From Mytilus trossulus (taxonomy: Eukaryota > Mollusca > Bivalvia > Mytilida > Mytilidae): 64,000 nucleotides of DNA. The notes beneath the pieces were generated by a model. It searched no databases, was not told the origin of the DNA, and saw only the letters and a list, made by a program, of their open reading frames with translations. Numbering within the stretch: position 1 is the first letter of the stretch; each line of letters starts with the position of its first letter. Both the position numbers and the translations under genes were made by a program. Where the stretch lies: positions 63,129,448 to 63,193,447 of the forward strand of contig NC_086383.1 of NCBI RefSeq assembly GCF_036588685.1, read 5' to 3'. Positions 1-11,200 of the stretch are shown in pieces.

Positions 1-1160
1 AAGATCAGCACAGAATAAGTATTTCAACGTACACTTAATGGACCTCCTTTTTTTAAAACTTTTTTTGGTGTGTAATTCTATCTTCTTTAATATTTTAAAT
101 CATTTTCGTTTATTTGATGTGTTCTTGCTTTGACGATAACCGCAGTTTATATATGTAACTTAAGTCATATTCTCAATTCTTTATATTTTTGTGATTTGTG
201 TTATTTTTAACCCCCTCCCCAGACATTATTTACTATTCTTTAGTTTGTTTTTGTGTTTTGTGTGACCTATTTCTTTCTATCTAGCTCATCCTATACATTG
301 TAGGTAAATTCTACATATAAGTTATAATTATCATCTGACAATTAAAAAAAATAGTACGGTAAAAAAGTAAGCCAGAGTGGGATTCTCTCTTTAAAAGGGG
401 TTGAAACTATGTTTATAAAAATGATCAACAAAAAAGTGTTTACCGTTACGGGTCTACACCGGAGTCAAATACGTACAATCCTGACAAGATTTAAAAAAAA
501 TATACATCATATTTTAAAATATAAAAGAGTGGATAAAAGCTTTTTAGACTTTTAAAGTTTACAAAGAATAGACTATGTACATTTATTGGAAGTATCGTAT
601 TAATATTTAATTATAATACTTTAAATTTCTTCCTTTTGCAAATATTAGAGCAATATAAACACAATTTAAATATTTCCTTATTCAAAATAATATTTGACAT
701 CTTATTTACTTTTAACATCTGTCTAATATGGCTCTTAGTGTCTTATGTAGCAACAGTACTCAATATAAGTAAAAGTGCGTGTTTGTAAATATTTATTCAA
801 AAGATTGTAATTTTCTTATACACGTACCAAACGGTGTACTTCCCTTAGTGTTTAACTAGTATAACTGCTTACATTTTCCGCCAAACAATTTAGATAGCGG
901 GTTTTTAAGTTACATATTTATAGTGTTCAATTTTTCCCACAAAAGTTTTAAGATATTAGTCAAAACACAATACATAGTTGACACTTTAATCATGTTAATG
1001 GCAATTTTTTATTTGTTGATTTTACTTTCCATATAAACTATCTCATTTTCAATAATTCCTTTTTAATCTTTTCAGCATTGTAATCTCTATTTTAATAAAT
1101 CATACTGAAAGCGGATAAAAGATCCGTTTAAAAAGCCCATATGTTGCGAGGAAAATATTC
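1..1160. other. AT-rich sequence without recognised features
   Basis: No exon, RNA gene or recognisable repeat was found on either strand. Confidence 0.5.
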
Positions 1161-1170
1161 CATAAAGTAG

Positions 1171-1386
1171 ATATTAGAAGATGTGGTATGAGTGCCAATG
1201 AGACAACTCTCCGTCCAAATAACAATTAGTAAACAGTAAAGCATTATAGGTCAAATATGGCCATCAACACAGAACCTTGGCCCTCACCGAACAGAAATCT
1301 ATGAAGGGTACAAAAAATGGCTAGTGTAAAACCATTCAAACAGAAAAACCATCAGTCTGATCCATATAAAAAAAACAAGAAACGAG
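1171..1386 (+). repeat. Dispersed repeat family A
   Basis: It opens gaagatgtggtatgagtgcc and contains gagacaactctccgtccaaa and gtaaaaccattcaaacag. The same sequence occurs at 25535 (+) and, inverted, at 16791 and 29240. I recognise it as an abundant mussel repeat; whether it is a SINE or part of a larger element I cannot tell. Confidence 0.75.
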
Positions 1387-1937
1387 GAACACTTATGAAC
1401 CACATCAATAAACGACAACCACTGAACAACAGGTTTCCGACTTTATGAACCGCATTAAAAAACAACAACCACTGAACAACAGGTTCCTGACTTCATGAAC
1501 CGCATCAACAAACGACAACCACTGAACAACAGGTTCCTGACTTTATGAACCGCATTAACAAACGACAACCACTGAACAACAGGTTCCTGACTTTATGTAC
1601 CGCATCAACAACCGACAACCACTGAACAACAGGTTCCTGACTTTATGAACCGCATTAACAAACGACAACCACTGAACAACAGGTTCCTGACTTTATGAAC
1701 CACATTAACAAACGACAACCACTGAACAACAGGTTCATGACTTCATGAACCGCATCAAAAAACGACAACCACTGAACAACAGGTTCCTGACGTTATATAC
1801 CCCATCAACAAACGACAACCACTGAACAACAGGTTCATGACTTCATGAACCGCATAAAAAAACGACAACCACTGAACAACAGGTTCCTGACGTTATATAT
1901 ACCGCATCAACAAATGACAACCACTGAACAACAGGTG
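1387..1937 (+). repeat. 50-bp minisatellite, ~11 copies
   Basis: The unit contains acgacaaccactgaacaaca and ggttcctgactttatgaacc. The same motif occurs once in related repeats (27088: acgacaaccactgaactacg), so the array appears to have expanded from the tail of the family A element that adjoins it. Confidence 0.85.
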
Positions 1938-2139
1938 ACTTGTGTCTTATCAAATTTGTGTTTTTAAAAAAATAGAATGTGCTTCATCTAAACTAAACAT
2001 AGTGAATTATTTTCCTTGCTGTCGGTTGCTGTCTTCTCCGTAGAACATTAAGCATGCCTTCGGAACATATAAACAAATAAACATATAAACATATAAACAT
2101 ATAAGTTTAAACTGTCAAATAATGACTGGATACTAGTCA

Positions 2140-2275
2140 TCTTAAATATAAGAAAATGTGGTATAATTGCCAATAAGACATCTCTTCATAAGATACCAAA
2201 TGACACAGAAATTGAAAACTATATGTCACCGTAAGGTCTTCAACAATGAGTAAAGCCCATACTATATATATGTTT
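2140..2275 (+). repeat. Dispersed repeat family A2, partial
   Basis: It contains aaaatgtggtataattgcca, accaaatgacacagaaattg and ggtcttcaacaatgagtaaa. Related copies lie at 7290 (inverse), 26868, 31075 (inverse) and 50120 (degenerate). Confidence 0.65.
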
Positions 2276-2315
2276 ACTCACAAATTTCTTCACTTATGTG
2301 GATGTGTGTGATAGG

Positions 2316-2442
2316 CAGGGACGATCCAACCATTTTTAAAAGAGGGGTCATAACCAAGGACAAAGGAAGTTACAACTACATGGCCCCATTCAAATGCATT
2401 GATCGTCCAAAAAAGGGGGGTTCCGGCCCCCTGGATCCAACC
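2316..2442 (+). mobile_element. Second copy of the CAGGGACGAATCCAG MITE
   Basis: It starts CAGGGACGATCCA and contains ccccattcaaatgcattgat and a GGGGGG tract before ctggatccaacc. It is the inverse of the element at 18708 and its right end is degraded. The 73-residue open frame here is not a gene. Confidence 0.6.
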
Positions 2443-2526
2443 ACATGTTATACGACAAAAGTGCTATATATGATTTTTAACTTTAGTTTTATGTATATAA
2501 TTCGGAGTTTAGTATGACTTCCATTA

Positions 2527-2696
2527 TCACTGAACTGGTAACATATTTGTTTAGGGGCCATCTGAAGGACTCCTCATGGTGCGGGAGTTTCTCGCTGCAT
2601 TGCAGACTCATTGGTGGCATTCGGTTGTTGTCTGCTATATGGTTGGGTTGTTGTCTCTTTAACACATTCCCTATTTACATTCTCAATTTTATCTAA
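2527..2696 (+). repeat. Dispersed repeat family C
   Basis: It starts around cactgaactggtaacatat, contains tttctcgctgcattgcagac and ggttgttgtctctttaacac, and ends cattctcaattttatc. I recognise it from memory as a very common mussel repeat. The 60-residue frame is a shadow. Confidence 0.7.
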
Positions 2697-3725
2697 TAAT
2701 AGTCTAGAATTTAGTTAGCTAAGTGTCGTCGTATATATTTCATTTTTTTATTTTCAATCATTTTTTTTAAAAATTGGATACATGTCCCCAGTTTCCTTTG
2801 CATCTGTTCTATAATTGGAGTTCCAATAAGTTATAAGCAAAGAAAACTAAAGATAATCAGGAGAAGAATTTAGCAATAATTATAAAACATCCAGACCCGG
2901 GACAAGGCTCCACATAATAGATAACAAATTAAGGACTCCTCATCTCTGCAGACCCGGGACTCCACATACTATAGATAGTTTACATCGTAGCTAACAACAA
3001 CTTGATTACATAAAAGTAGTCTTCAGGTCTATACAAAAGTATTTTATTGACTTTTAATTATAGGATCAGAAAATGATATAATTCTGATTTCAATATACTG
3101 TCAATTATTGAACACGTTAATCCCTCGTAATCCTTCCAAATCTTTCAAAATTGGATTACACTATAATGAAATGTAATAATGCGACACAAAAAGAATTATG
3201 CTAATCTGCTATTGTCTTCCACTAGTTCGATACTGCACTCAAAAGTTTTGATATACTTTACTTATATGCAGTGCAAATTTGTATTTACGTTCACAGCATA
3301 CGAAAAGGTTCATAGAAAAATATATGCTTTTAGCTTTTTTTCCAACATTTGAACATTTATACGATTTACAGAGCTGATAACAATGTTGAAAAAGGCGGGA
3401 CAACGTGTAATAGCAGGTCGGAAGACAGTACGTATTATGTAAGTCAATAACTCATTAAATTCTATTGTGTTTTTTTATAGAGATTAGAAATCAATTACAT
3501 ATTTTATATATTTTCCGGTCTAAATTAAATATACATTGGTGGATCTAGGAGACTGTTGCGGTTAGTTATAGCTAGTAAGTAAGTAAATATTTATTTTAAT
3601 GAAACATCGCATTCCTCTGTATAAATATGGAATATGTACATCGAAACCTCGATAATAACATAAAATAACACTTTATTAATTTTATGCATTCGAAACGTCC
3701 GAAACGTCATCACTCAGCAACGCTC
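2697..3725. other. Non-coding AT-rich stretch
   Basis: A short direct repeat (cagacccggga at about 2891 and 2950) is the only structure noticed. Confidence 0.45.
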
Positions 3726-3731
3726 ACACCC

Positions 3732-3818
3732 CACAGGCACTTGTCTCAGAAAAAAATGTCCTATATACCTTATTAATAAGGTATATAGGATATTTTTTTT
3801 CTGAGACAAGTGCCTGTG
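3732..3818. mobile_element. 87-bp palindromic hAT-like MITE with 8-bp target duplication
   Basis: The near-perfect palindrome starts CACAGGCACTTGTCTCAG and ends CTGAGACAAGTGCCTGTG, with the centre ccttattaataagg. TCACACCC is repeated exactly on both sides (3724-3731 and 3819-3826), which fits an 8-bp target duplication. Related elements are at 31889, 32029, 39066 and 27893. Confidence 0.85.
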
Positions 3819-3826
3819 TCACACCC

Positions 3827-5150
3827 GAATGTTTGAAAATCAAGGTTCCGAACCGAGGCAGTTGTTGGTATATTAGCTATACATAACAGTCAAATGCACC
3901 TAAAAGATGAAAATAACACTTTATAAATTTCACGGTTCCGAAGCGCTTTTTGTTGAACCCTCAGCTGTATCTAACTTAATTTGTCTTTTGTCTTATATCC
4001 TTATTATTTAATTTTTCCTTGCTCATACTAACGCAATCTTGCAGTTTAAACAGATTATATCGATTCCCTTCTCATATTTTTCAAAAATTTTTATAATTTA
4101 GATATCAAGTTAGGACGGAATATATCGCATAAAATAGAAATTGTGTATAAGATCGTATAACGGGTATATTCTTAACACTGATCATGTTAATAGTAGTTCT
4201 GACCAGAGTGATTGGGTTCGGCCCCGACGCCGCTTGTTGAATCTAATTCATCCACAACACCTGTAAGGCTCATGATCATGAATCTCCATTACATTTTAAT
4301 TTTAAAAATATACTTCCTATCTATTGATAGATTTGTACCACCCATGAAACAGTACTTCTCACAATAGACCAGACTTTTGTGTTCTATAACGCAATGTTGT
4401 TCAAGTACATGTATTCAATTTAATGACTAATTTTCTTCCCAAAACAATTAGAAAAGATCAAAATTCTGATATTTTACACTCCTTTTAAAGGTTATGATGG
4501 TGTAATGTTTAATTTAGCTTTGTTTAATGAACTGAATTCTTTGTTAGGTAAATATATAAACAAATACGATAATTGTTTATTTAATTGAGAAAAATTCTTG
4601 GTCTTTAAAAAGATGTTCCGTTGGTCACGTGGTTTAGATTTGATATTTAAAATAAGTTGATGCAAATCCCCTATCATATTGAAGTTGTTTTAAATCTAGT
4701 AAAGTAGTTGAGAGGAAATTTTTAATTCACCACTATATATATAGATCGATAGTAAGTTTGTACATATATACATTATTTTTAAATCTAAATTGACAAATTT
4801 GAGGATATATCGTACTATTGCTTAAATTATGAAATAGATATACAGCTTACCAAATTCACAAAATATTGCATTTTCATTTATTTCTATGTAATCTAAGTTT
4901 GTTCATTTTTCAGTCAGCGTTATCGTGAAATTTTGTGATGTATGTACTTTTTTTTATATACATTACGGGTGCAATTGATAAACTAATTTAATTTAAAGTG
5001 AGACACATAGATAAGCTAATTTAAAATAAATACCACTATAAGTAATGCAGCCGAGAATAGATGAACAAAAGTTGATTTGACTACACACACCCCTTATTTT
5101 TGTAATCTTCAGATTGTATATATACAAAACTATGAATTTTACGAAAAACT
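3827..5150. other. Non-coding AT-rich stretch
   Basis: No coding signals; short open frames such as 4492-4677 (minus) have no family features. Confidence 0.4.
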
Positions 5151-5261
5151 AACAACTTTCTTATCCCAGGAATAGATTACCTAGCTATAATTTGCACAAC
5201 TTTTTGGGAATTTTGGCTCCATAATGCTATTCAACTTTGTACTTGTTTGGCTTTATAACTA

Positions 5262-5345
5262 TTTTGATCTGAGCGTCACTGATGAGTCTTATGTAGACGA
5301 AACGCGCGTCTGGGGTATTAAAATGTAATCCTGGTACCTTTGATA
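5262..5345 (+). ncRNA. Hammerhead ribozyme motif (type I, very short stem III)
   Basis: The conserved core CTGATGA (5279-5285) is followed by stem II GTCT/AGAC with a TATGT loop, then GAAA (5299-5302). Stem III is the tiny palindrome ACGCGCGT (5302-5309), with C at 5310 as the predicted cleavage base. Stem I lies between cgtca before the core and tgggg after 5310, with mismatches, and is the weakest part. All invariant core bases are present. Short-stem-III type I hammerheads are known from animal retrozymes and Penelope-like elements, including mussels. It lies in a dispersed repeat of about 190 bp (about 5160-5355). Confidence 0.75.
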
Positions 5346-5355
5346 ACTATTGTAG

Positions 5356-6840
5356 TAGATATGAGTTTACGAATTTGATGACTACTAACATCATAACGTG
5401 TATACCACTCTACGACATTTTTTATTTTTTTTTTGATAAACAGAAAATCACCAATGACAAAAGGGGGGGGGGGGGTTGAAACACAAAGTAAGCTTTAGAA
5501 AAAGACATACCCAAAACAATGCACATTTTTCGACTAAAGAGAGGAGAATTATATTATTTATTAAGTTTGAACTGGGAAACATGATGTGCTTTTTTATTTT
5601 ATGTTCATGGTTCGCCCCCAAATGTAACTTAAAGATTGTTCTGTCCAAAATAAAGGACGGACAATTTCTTGATTTCATATCCAGTTTTATTGTATTTGAT
5701 ATGTTTAATTTCTTGTGATATATATATGAACAAACAAACTTTTAGTTTGTGAACTGACAAAAGTAAGCGCCTATAATGTTAGGAGTTATGAATAAAAACA
5801 TGAATTTAAACGAAGAGTACAACTATGTAAGTGATAAACGTGTTTTTAATTCGTTATTTTACGATACCAGAAATGTATATACATTTGTAAAAGGACGAAA
5901 GTACTTTAAAAGGAAAATTAAAATACTTGAAATAAGTCAATTTAAAGACGTCACTATTATGATTTGAATCTGCGAATCATTAACTTTCTCAAACGTGAAA
6001 GCATAACCGACAACTTTGATCTAAAACATTGGTCTAAGTTCAAAAATGTGTAAAATAAATGAATTTCACTTCAACACAAATGATAATCTATATGCATATG
6101 TAATGGTTTTAAACAGATACATAACAATTTCATTATCTCTGCTGACATTTTACTTCGAGTAATTAACGATCAATGAATATTAAAACAGATTTGATACAAA
6201 TAAAAAAACTTATCATATGTGTCATATACACCTCTCTTAAAAATGCCATTGAAAATTCGTCATTTGATCAACTGTAACTCGAAAAGCATGAAGACTGCTT
6301 CATGTACTATCGACTGATCATGATCTTTTAACGAGTTATCTAGATGTTTTTGTACGAAATCCATTGGCAGGTGCTTGTTACTGACTGGTTTGAGAAAAGT
6401 AGTAAAATGGACTTTCAGTGGTAATTTTGAACGCGCTGTATTTAGAATTTTAAAATCCCTTTAATATAGACAGATACTAAACTATGATAGATCTTAATCT
6501 TTAATCGATCTTTATGGATATATATCTCAGCCTATTTACGTCTTATATTTACAAACGTATTTAAATATAGTTCGATAAATATTAAGTTGTTTTCTTTTAA
6601 TACTTTTCAAAGCTGATTTCTTTATCACTGAATTATTGATGTTTGCTACTCACGACCGGATTCTTTTGAAACAATTTGTATCTGTTTTGAGACGTAATAG
6701 CTCAATATAGTTAATATTGGAAATGGAAAAATTATTATGAAGCAATTTTTCTACAGCTCATTATTTAAAGAAATCAATCTATTCTTGTATAGTTAACTAT
6801 AAATTAACTGTTTGCGAAAGTAAAAATTATTTGAAATACT
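5356..6840. other. Non-coding stretch between the two hammerhead repeats
   Basis: It holds a run of about 14 G at 5463 and open frames at 5476-5718 and 5776-5967. Neither shows a recognisable domain or splice context. Confidence 0.4.
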
Positions 6841-6944
6841 AGGGATTTTCTTATCCATGGCATATATTACCTTAGCTGTATTTGACATGTAACTTTTCGG
6901 AATTTTGGTTCCTCAGTGCTCTTCTACTTTATACTTGGTTTGGC

Positions 6945-7025
6945 TTTTTAACTATTTTGATCTGAGCTTATGTAGACGAAACGCGCGACTCGGGTATAAA
7001 CACTATAAGCCTGGTACCTTTGATA
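6945..7025 (+). pseudogene. Decayed hammerhead copy lacking the CTGATGA core
   Basis: It shares the flanks ttttgatctgag and cctggtacctttgataacta with the copy at 5262, and keeps tatgtagacgaaacgcgcg. The segment holding the CTGATGA core is deleted (gatctgag runs straight into cttatg), and the cleavage triplet region reads gac instead of gtc. It should be inactive. Confidence 0.7.
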
Positions 7026-7289
7026 ACTATTATGTAGAAATAAGATAAAACAACTCTCCATCCAAGTCATAATGAAAATCGTTTTAAGTCAAAGTACGGC
7101 CTTCAACACGGTTCATATGATAATGGAATACAATATATGAATATAGAGCCATTGGCATAGGTTAGTACAACTGAAGCTACTCATTTTAAAGATTTGCCAC
7201 AGCGGACTCGTATATAAGTAAGAAAAAGAGCGATACTTCAGAGGAATAAATAAACAGAATCGTATATGCATGCAAATATACATGCCACA

Positions 7290-7512
7290 TTATTTGTGTA
7301 TGTGCCTGTCCCTAATCACTAGCCTTTTATTCAGTGGTTGTCGTTTGTTTATGTGTTACATATTTGTTTTTCGTTCATTTTTTGTATCTGACTATGCGGT
7401 ATGCGCTTTCCTCATTGTTGAAGGCCATATGGTGACCTATAGTTGTTAATTATGTGTCAGTTGGTCTCTTGTGGAGAGTTGTCTCATTGCCAATCATACC
7501 GCATCTTTATTT
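7290..7512 (-). repeat. Family A2 repeat, inverse
   Basis: Contains gtggttgtcgtttgtttatg, tgttgaaggccatatggtga and gagagttgtctcattgccaa. Confidence 0.7.
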
Positions 7513-7884
7513 TTTTTATATAGTAGTAGGAATTGCATATTCAAATTATTTTTTTTTGCAAGTACAGAAAACCTTTAAACGCAAATAGACTATAAAAAAT
7601 CTACAAAAAACAATAGACGACAAATAGAACTGTAAGTCTACACTAATCTTACACTATCAGCTGATTAAATGTCGAAACGGGAAAGTGAATCCATTTATAT
7701 TCCGATAAAGAGGCGTTTTCCTACAATATATAATTCCCCATATTTGATTTCAATTCGTATTAAGTTCCATGCACAACCCTCCATGTATAGGAACATTTAA
7801 ATGAACTAATTTAAGGACTGAGAAACGAGACAGTGATTAATAAACGTTTGTTGTGTTAACGAATTATAAATTTGTAGACTCTGA

Positions 7885-8103
7885 GAGGCACTATTTTATG
7901 TTATTGACTTAAGTGGCCGTTATTACACTGAAGACAGGAGGCAATAATTTATGTTATTGGCTTTAGTGACCGGTAGAGAATTTCTACAGTGTAAAAAATA
8001 GGCAATATTTTATGTTATTGACTTTAGTAACCGTTAGAAAATTTTTACAGTGTAGAAAAAAGGCAATATTTTATGTTATCGACTTAAGTGACCGTTAAAC
8101 AAA
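7885..8103 (+). repeat. Four-copy ~62-bp tandem repeat just upstream of the gene 1 ATG
   Basis: Four degenerate units contain ggcaatattttatgttattg followed by acttaagtgaccgtta and a short acagtgtaga link. The last unit ends directly at the start codon of exon 1. It would lie in the 5' UTR or proximal promoter. Function is unknown. Confidence 0.7.
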
Positions 8104-8209
8104 ATGGATACGTGTCTTTCTAGGAAGTTACAGAAACCAGAGAAAAAGATGGAAAGTTGGGAAAAAGAGGAAGACGATGCATCTCTACCGTTCTTTAACA
8201 GAAAGGAAG
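8104..8209 (+). CDS. Exon 1, start codon and charged N-terminus
   Basis: The ATG at 8104 sits in the context aacaaaATGG, a good eukaryotic start (A at -3, G at +4). The frame encodes MDTCLSRKLQKPEKKM, then an acidic stretch WEKEEDD, and ends in RKE plus one base before the donor GGTAACG at 8210. The phase (1) matches the acceptor side of exon 2, giving a Gly codon across the junction. The assignment rests on the start context, donor and phase, with 4.5 kb of intron to the next exon, so another first exon cannot be excluded. Confidence 0.5.
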
Positions 8210-11200
8210 GTAACGATTATCTCATTTAAGTAGAAGTTATCACAGCAAAAGCAGAGGCGGATTTAAATGGGAAAAGGGAGGGGCACATGCCCTTCCGTAT
8301 GGAGCTACATACATATGGTTAATATATGCATAGACTTTTGATATATTCCACTTCAAGCGTTGACTTTTATTTTGGTTCGGGTGCCTTTTTCCCATTATCC
8401 TGGAACAGCATCTTCGCGATATGGAAAGTGTGTGTGTGGTTTTTTTTTATTTTAAGGCGCAAATTGGCTCATGTGTAATTGACGTTTATCAACATCTACT
8501 TTTTTTTCATAAATACAGAGGCGAAGGCGAAAGCGTCCTTTCGTTGAGTGTATGAGACATCACAAGCACCTTTTTTGGTTGGGCATGTTTTTATTTGCTT
8601 ATTTTTTTCATCGGTCTTGCATTTCCTTATTATCATGACAAAAACCAAGGATCTTAGGGGGCTACCATTTGATTTTTATGGGGGGGGGGAGGGGGGATGA
8701 AAAATGATGAAAAATTTTGTCCTGCATTTTTTTTTAGCTGTAATCTCTGTCCTGCATTTTTATTTTTCACTCTGTTCGGTGCTGCCTTTTTTTTTAAAGT
8801 TTATCCTGACTTTTTTTACCTTAATTGTCGTCCTGACTTTTTTTTTGCAAGTGTCTCATCCTGCCTTTTTTTAGCTCACCTGGCCCGAATGGCCCAGTGA
8901 GCTTATGCCATCACTTGGCGTCCGTCGTCGTCCGTCGTCTGTCGTCTATCGTCGTCTGTCGTCGTAAACTATTTCAAGAATATTCTCCTCTGAAACTACT
9001 TGGCCAAATACTTCCAAACTTAAACTGAATGTTCCTTATGATATCTAGTTTATGAATTGTATCCGAAGTTTTGATCTATCAACAGACATGGTCGCCATTG
9101 CTAAAAATAGAACATAGGGGTCAAATGCAGTTTTTGGCTTATATCTAAAAAACGAAAGCATTTAGAGCAAATCTGACATGGGGTAAAGATGTTCATTAGG
9201 TCAAGATCTATCAGCCCTGAAATTTTCAGATGAATCAAACAACCCATTGTTGGGTTGCTGCCACTTAATTGGTAATTTTAAGGAAATTTTGCAGTTTTTG
9301 GTCATTATCTTGAATATTATTATAGATAAAGATAAACTGTAAACAGCAAAAATGATCAGCAAAGTATGATCTACAAATAAGTTAAATATGACCAAAATTG
9401 TCAATTGACCCCTTAAGGGGTAATTGTCCTTTAATGACAATTTTTCACAATTTGTTAATCATATTTGCTAACTTTAAAAAATCTTCTCCTCTAAAACTAC
9501 TCAACCAAATTCAACCAAACTTCAACTGAGTGATCAGTAGGGTGTATTAAATAAAGTTTGTGTTTTATTTTCTATTTCGTCAAAAAACATGGCCGTCATG
9601 GCTAAACATAGAACACAGGGTAAAATGCAGTTTTTGGCTTATATCTTAAAAACTCCAGCATTTAGAGCAAATATTAAGACAAGAAGTAAAAGCATTTATT
9701 AGGTTAAGTTCTACCTGTCCTGAAATTTTCAGCCGAATTGGGTAACTGGTTTTTCAGGTATAAGGCCCCTGAATTGATGATTTAAAAGAAATTTTGCAGT
9801 TTTTGGTTATTATCTTGAATATTATTATAGATACAGATAAACTGTTAATAGCAAAAATGTTAAGCAAAGTAAGAATTTCAAATAAGTCAATTTGACCAAA
9901 ATTGTCAATTGACCCATTAAGGAGTAATTGCCCTTTAAAGACTTTTTTCACAATTTGTTCATCATGTTTACTTACTTTAAAAAAAATCTTCTCCTTTGAA
10001 ACTGCTATATCAATTTCTGCCAAACTTAGGCTAAATGAGTTTCAGAGTATCTAGTATAAATTTTATATTTTATTTCCTTGTATGTCAAGAAACGTAGCTC
10101 CTATGGCTAAAATAGAACATAGGAGAAAATGATAATTTTTTTTGCTTTTGAAGAAAATAGGACGATTCAAAGAACATTTAAATAAATTGAAAAGCCAAAA
10201 TAATCATTGATGAGAGATTTAACCAAATAAATTCAGGTGAGCGATTCAGGCTCTTGAGAGCCTCTTGTTTTTTTTTTAACTCAAAACTCCTGTCCTGCCT
10301 ATTTTTTCTACACCTAGGCGCATATTGTATATATAGTATATCATGTTTTTGACAGGACTCCGTACATGATCAAAGACTGTTTTTAAGTCTTTAAACCAAT
10401 ATTTTTTATTAAACATTGTAAAAAAGGTTAAATAAAAACATTCTTAAATTTTTAGTGACTGAAGTATTTTAACCCTTCCGCTTCATTTGTTTTTAAAATT
10501 TGTTAAAACTTTTTTTGGTGAATTTAATAGTCTTGTTTTGCCGTAATAGGCCATTTAAAGTCAATAAAGAATCTATACATAAAATCAAAGTGTTTATTCA
10601 TTCCGTTAACGGTTGGATTTGACAGGCTTTTCATTACTATAATATAATTTAAAAGATTTGGTAAATATCTACTGTGACATGTAATTACAAATTGGATACA
10701 CATCTTGAACATGCAACTTACATATTTATATTCAGAGTGCAATTGTTATAAAGGTGCATGCATGTCGAAGGGAGATTAAATTTCCATGTTTAATATAAGT
10801 ATGAAGCTTATAAACTTCAAAAATTTTACCAATTCAACAATTATGGGTCAATTGGGTGTTGTTTACGCTATTTAACTTCCAAGATATGAATGGAATGCAT
10901 TCATTTTAGTACGTTCCGACAAAAGAAGGTTTCCATATTCTTTATATCTGAACACCTTAGTTTTCTCTATTCTTTATATCTGAACACCTCAGTATTCTCT
11001 ATTCATTTACTTTGTAATTGTTGGTTCAATTCTCTATTCATTATTTTGTTGATTCATTATTCTCTATTCATTTACTCTGTTGGTTCAATTCTCTATTCAT
11101 TATTTTGTTGATTTATTATTCTCTATTCATTATTTTTTTGATTCATAATTCTCTTTATATTATTCTGTTGATTCGTTATTCGTTATTCTTTATTTTGTTG

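Noticed and set aside
9201..10023. Minus-strand frames with SLSIIIFKI(I/M)TKNCKISLK
   Set aside because: The same peptide recurs at 43105 because it is an antisense translation of the AGCTCACC repeat; not a protein family.
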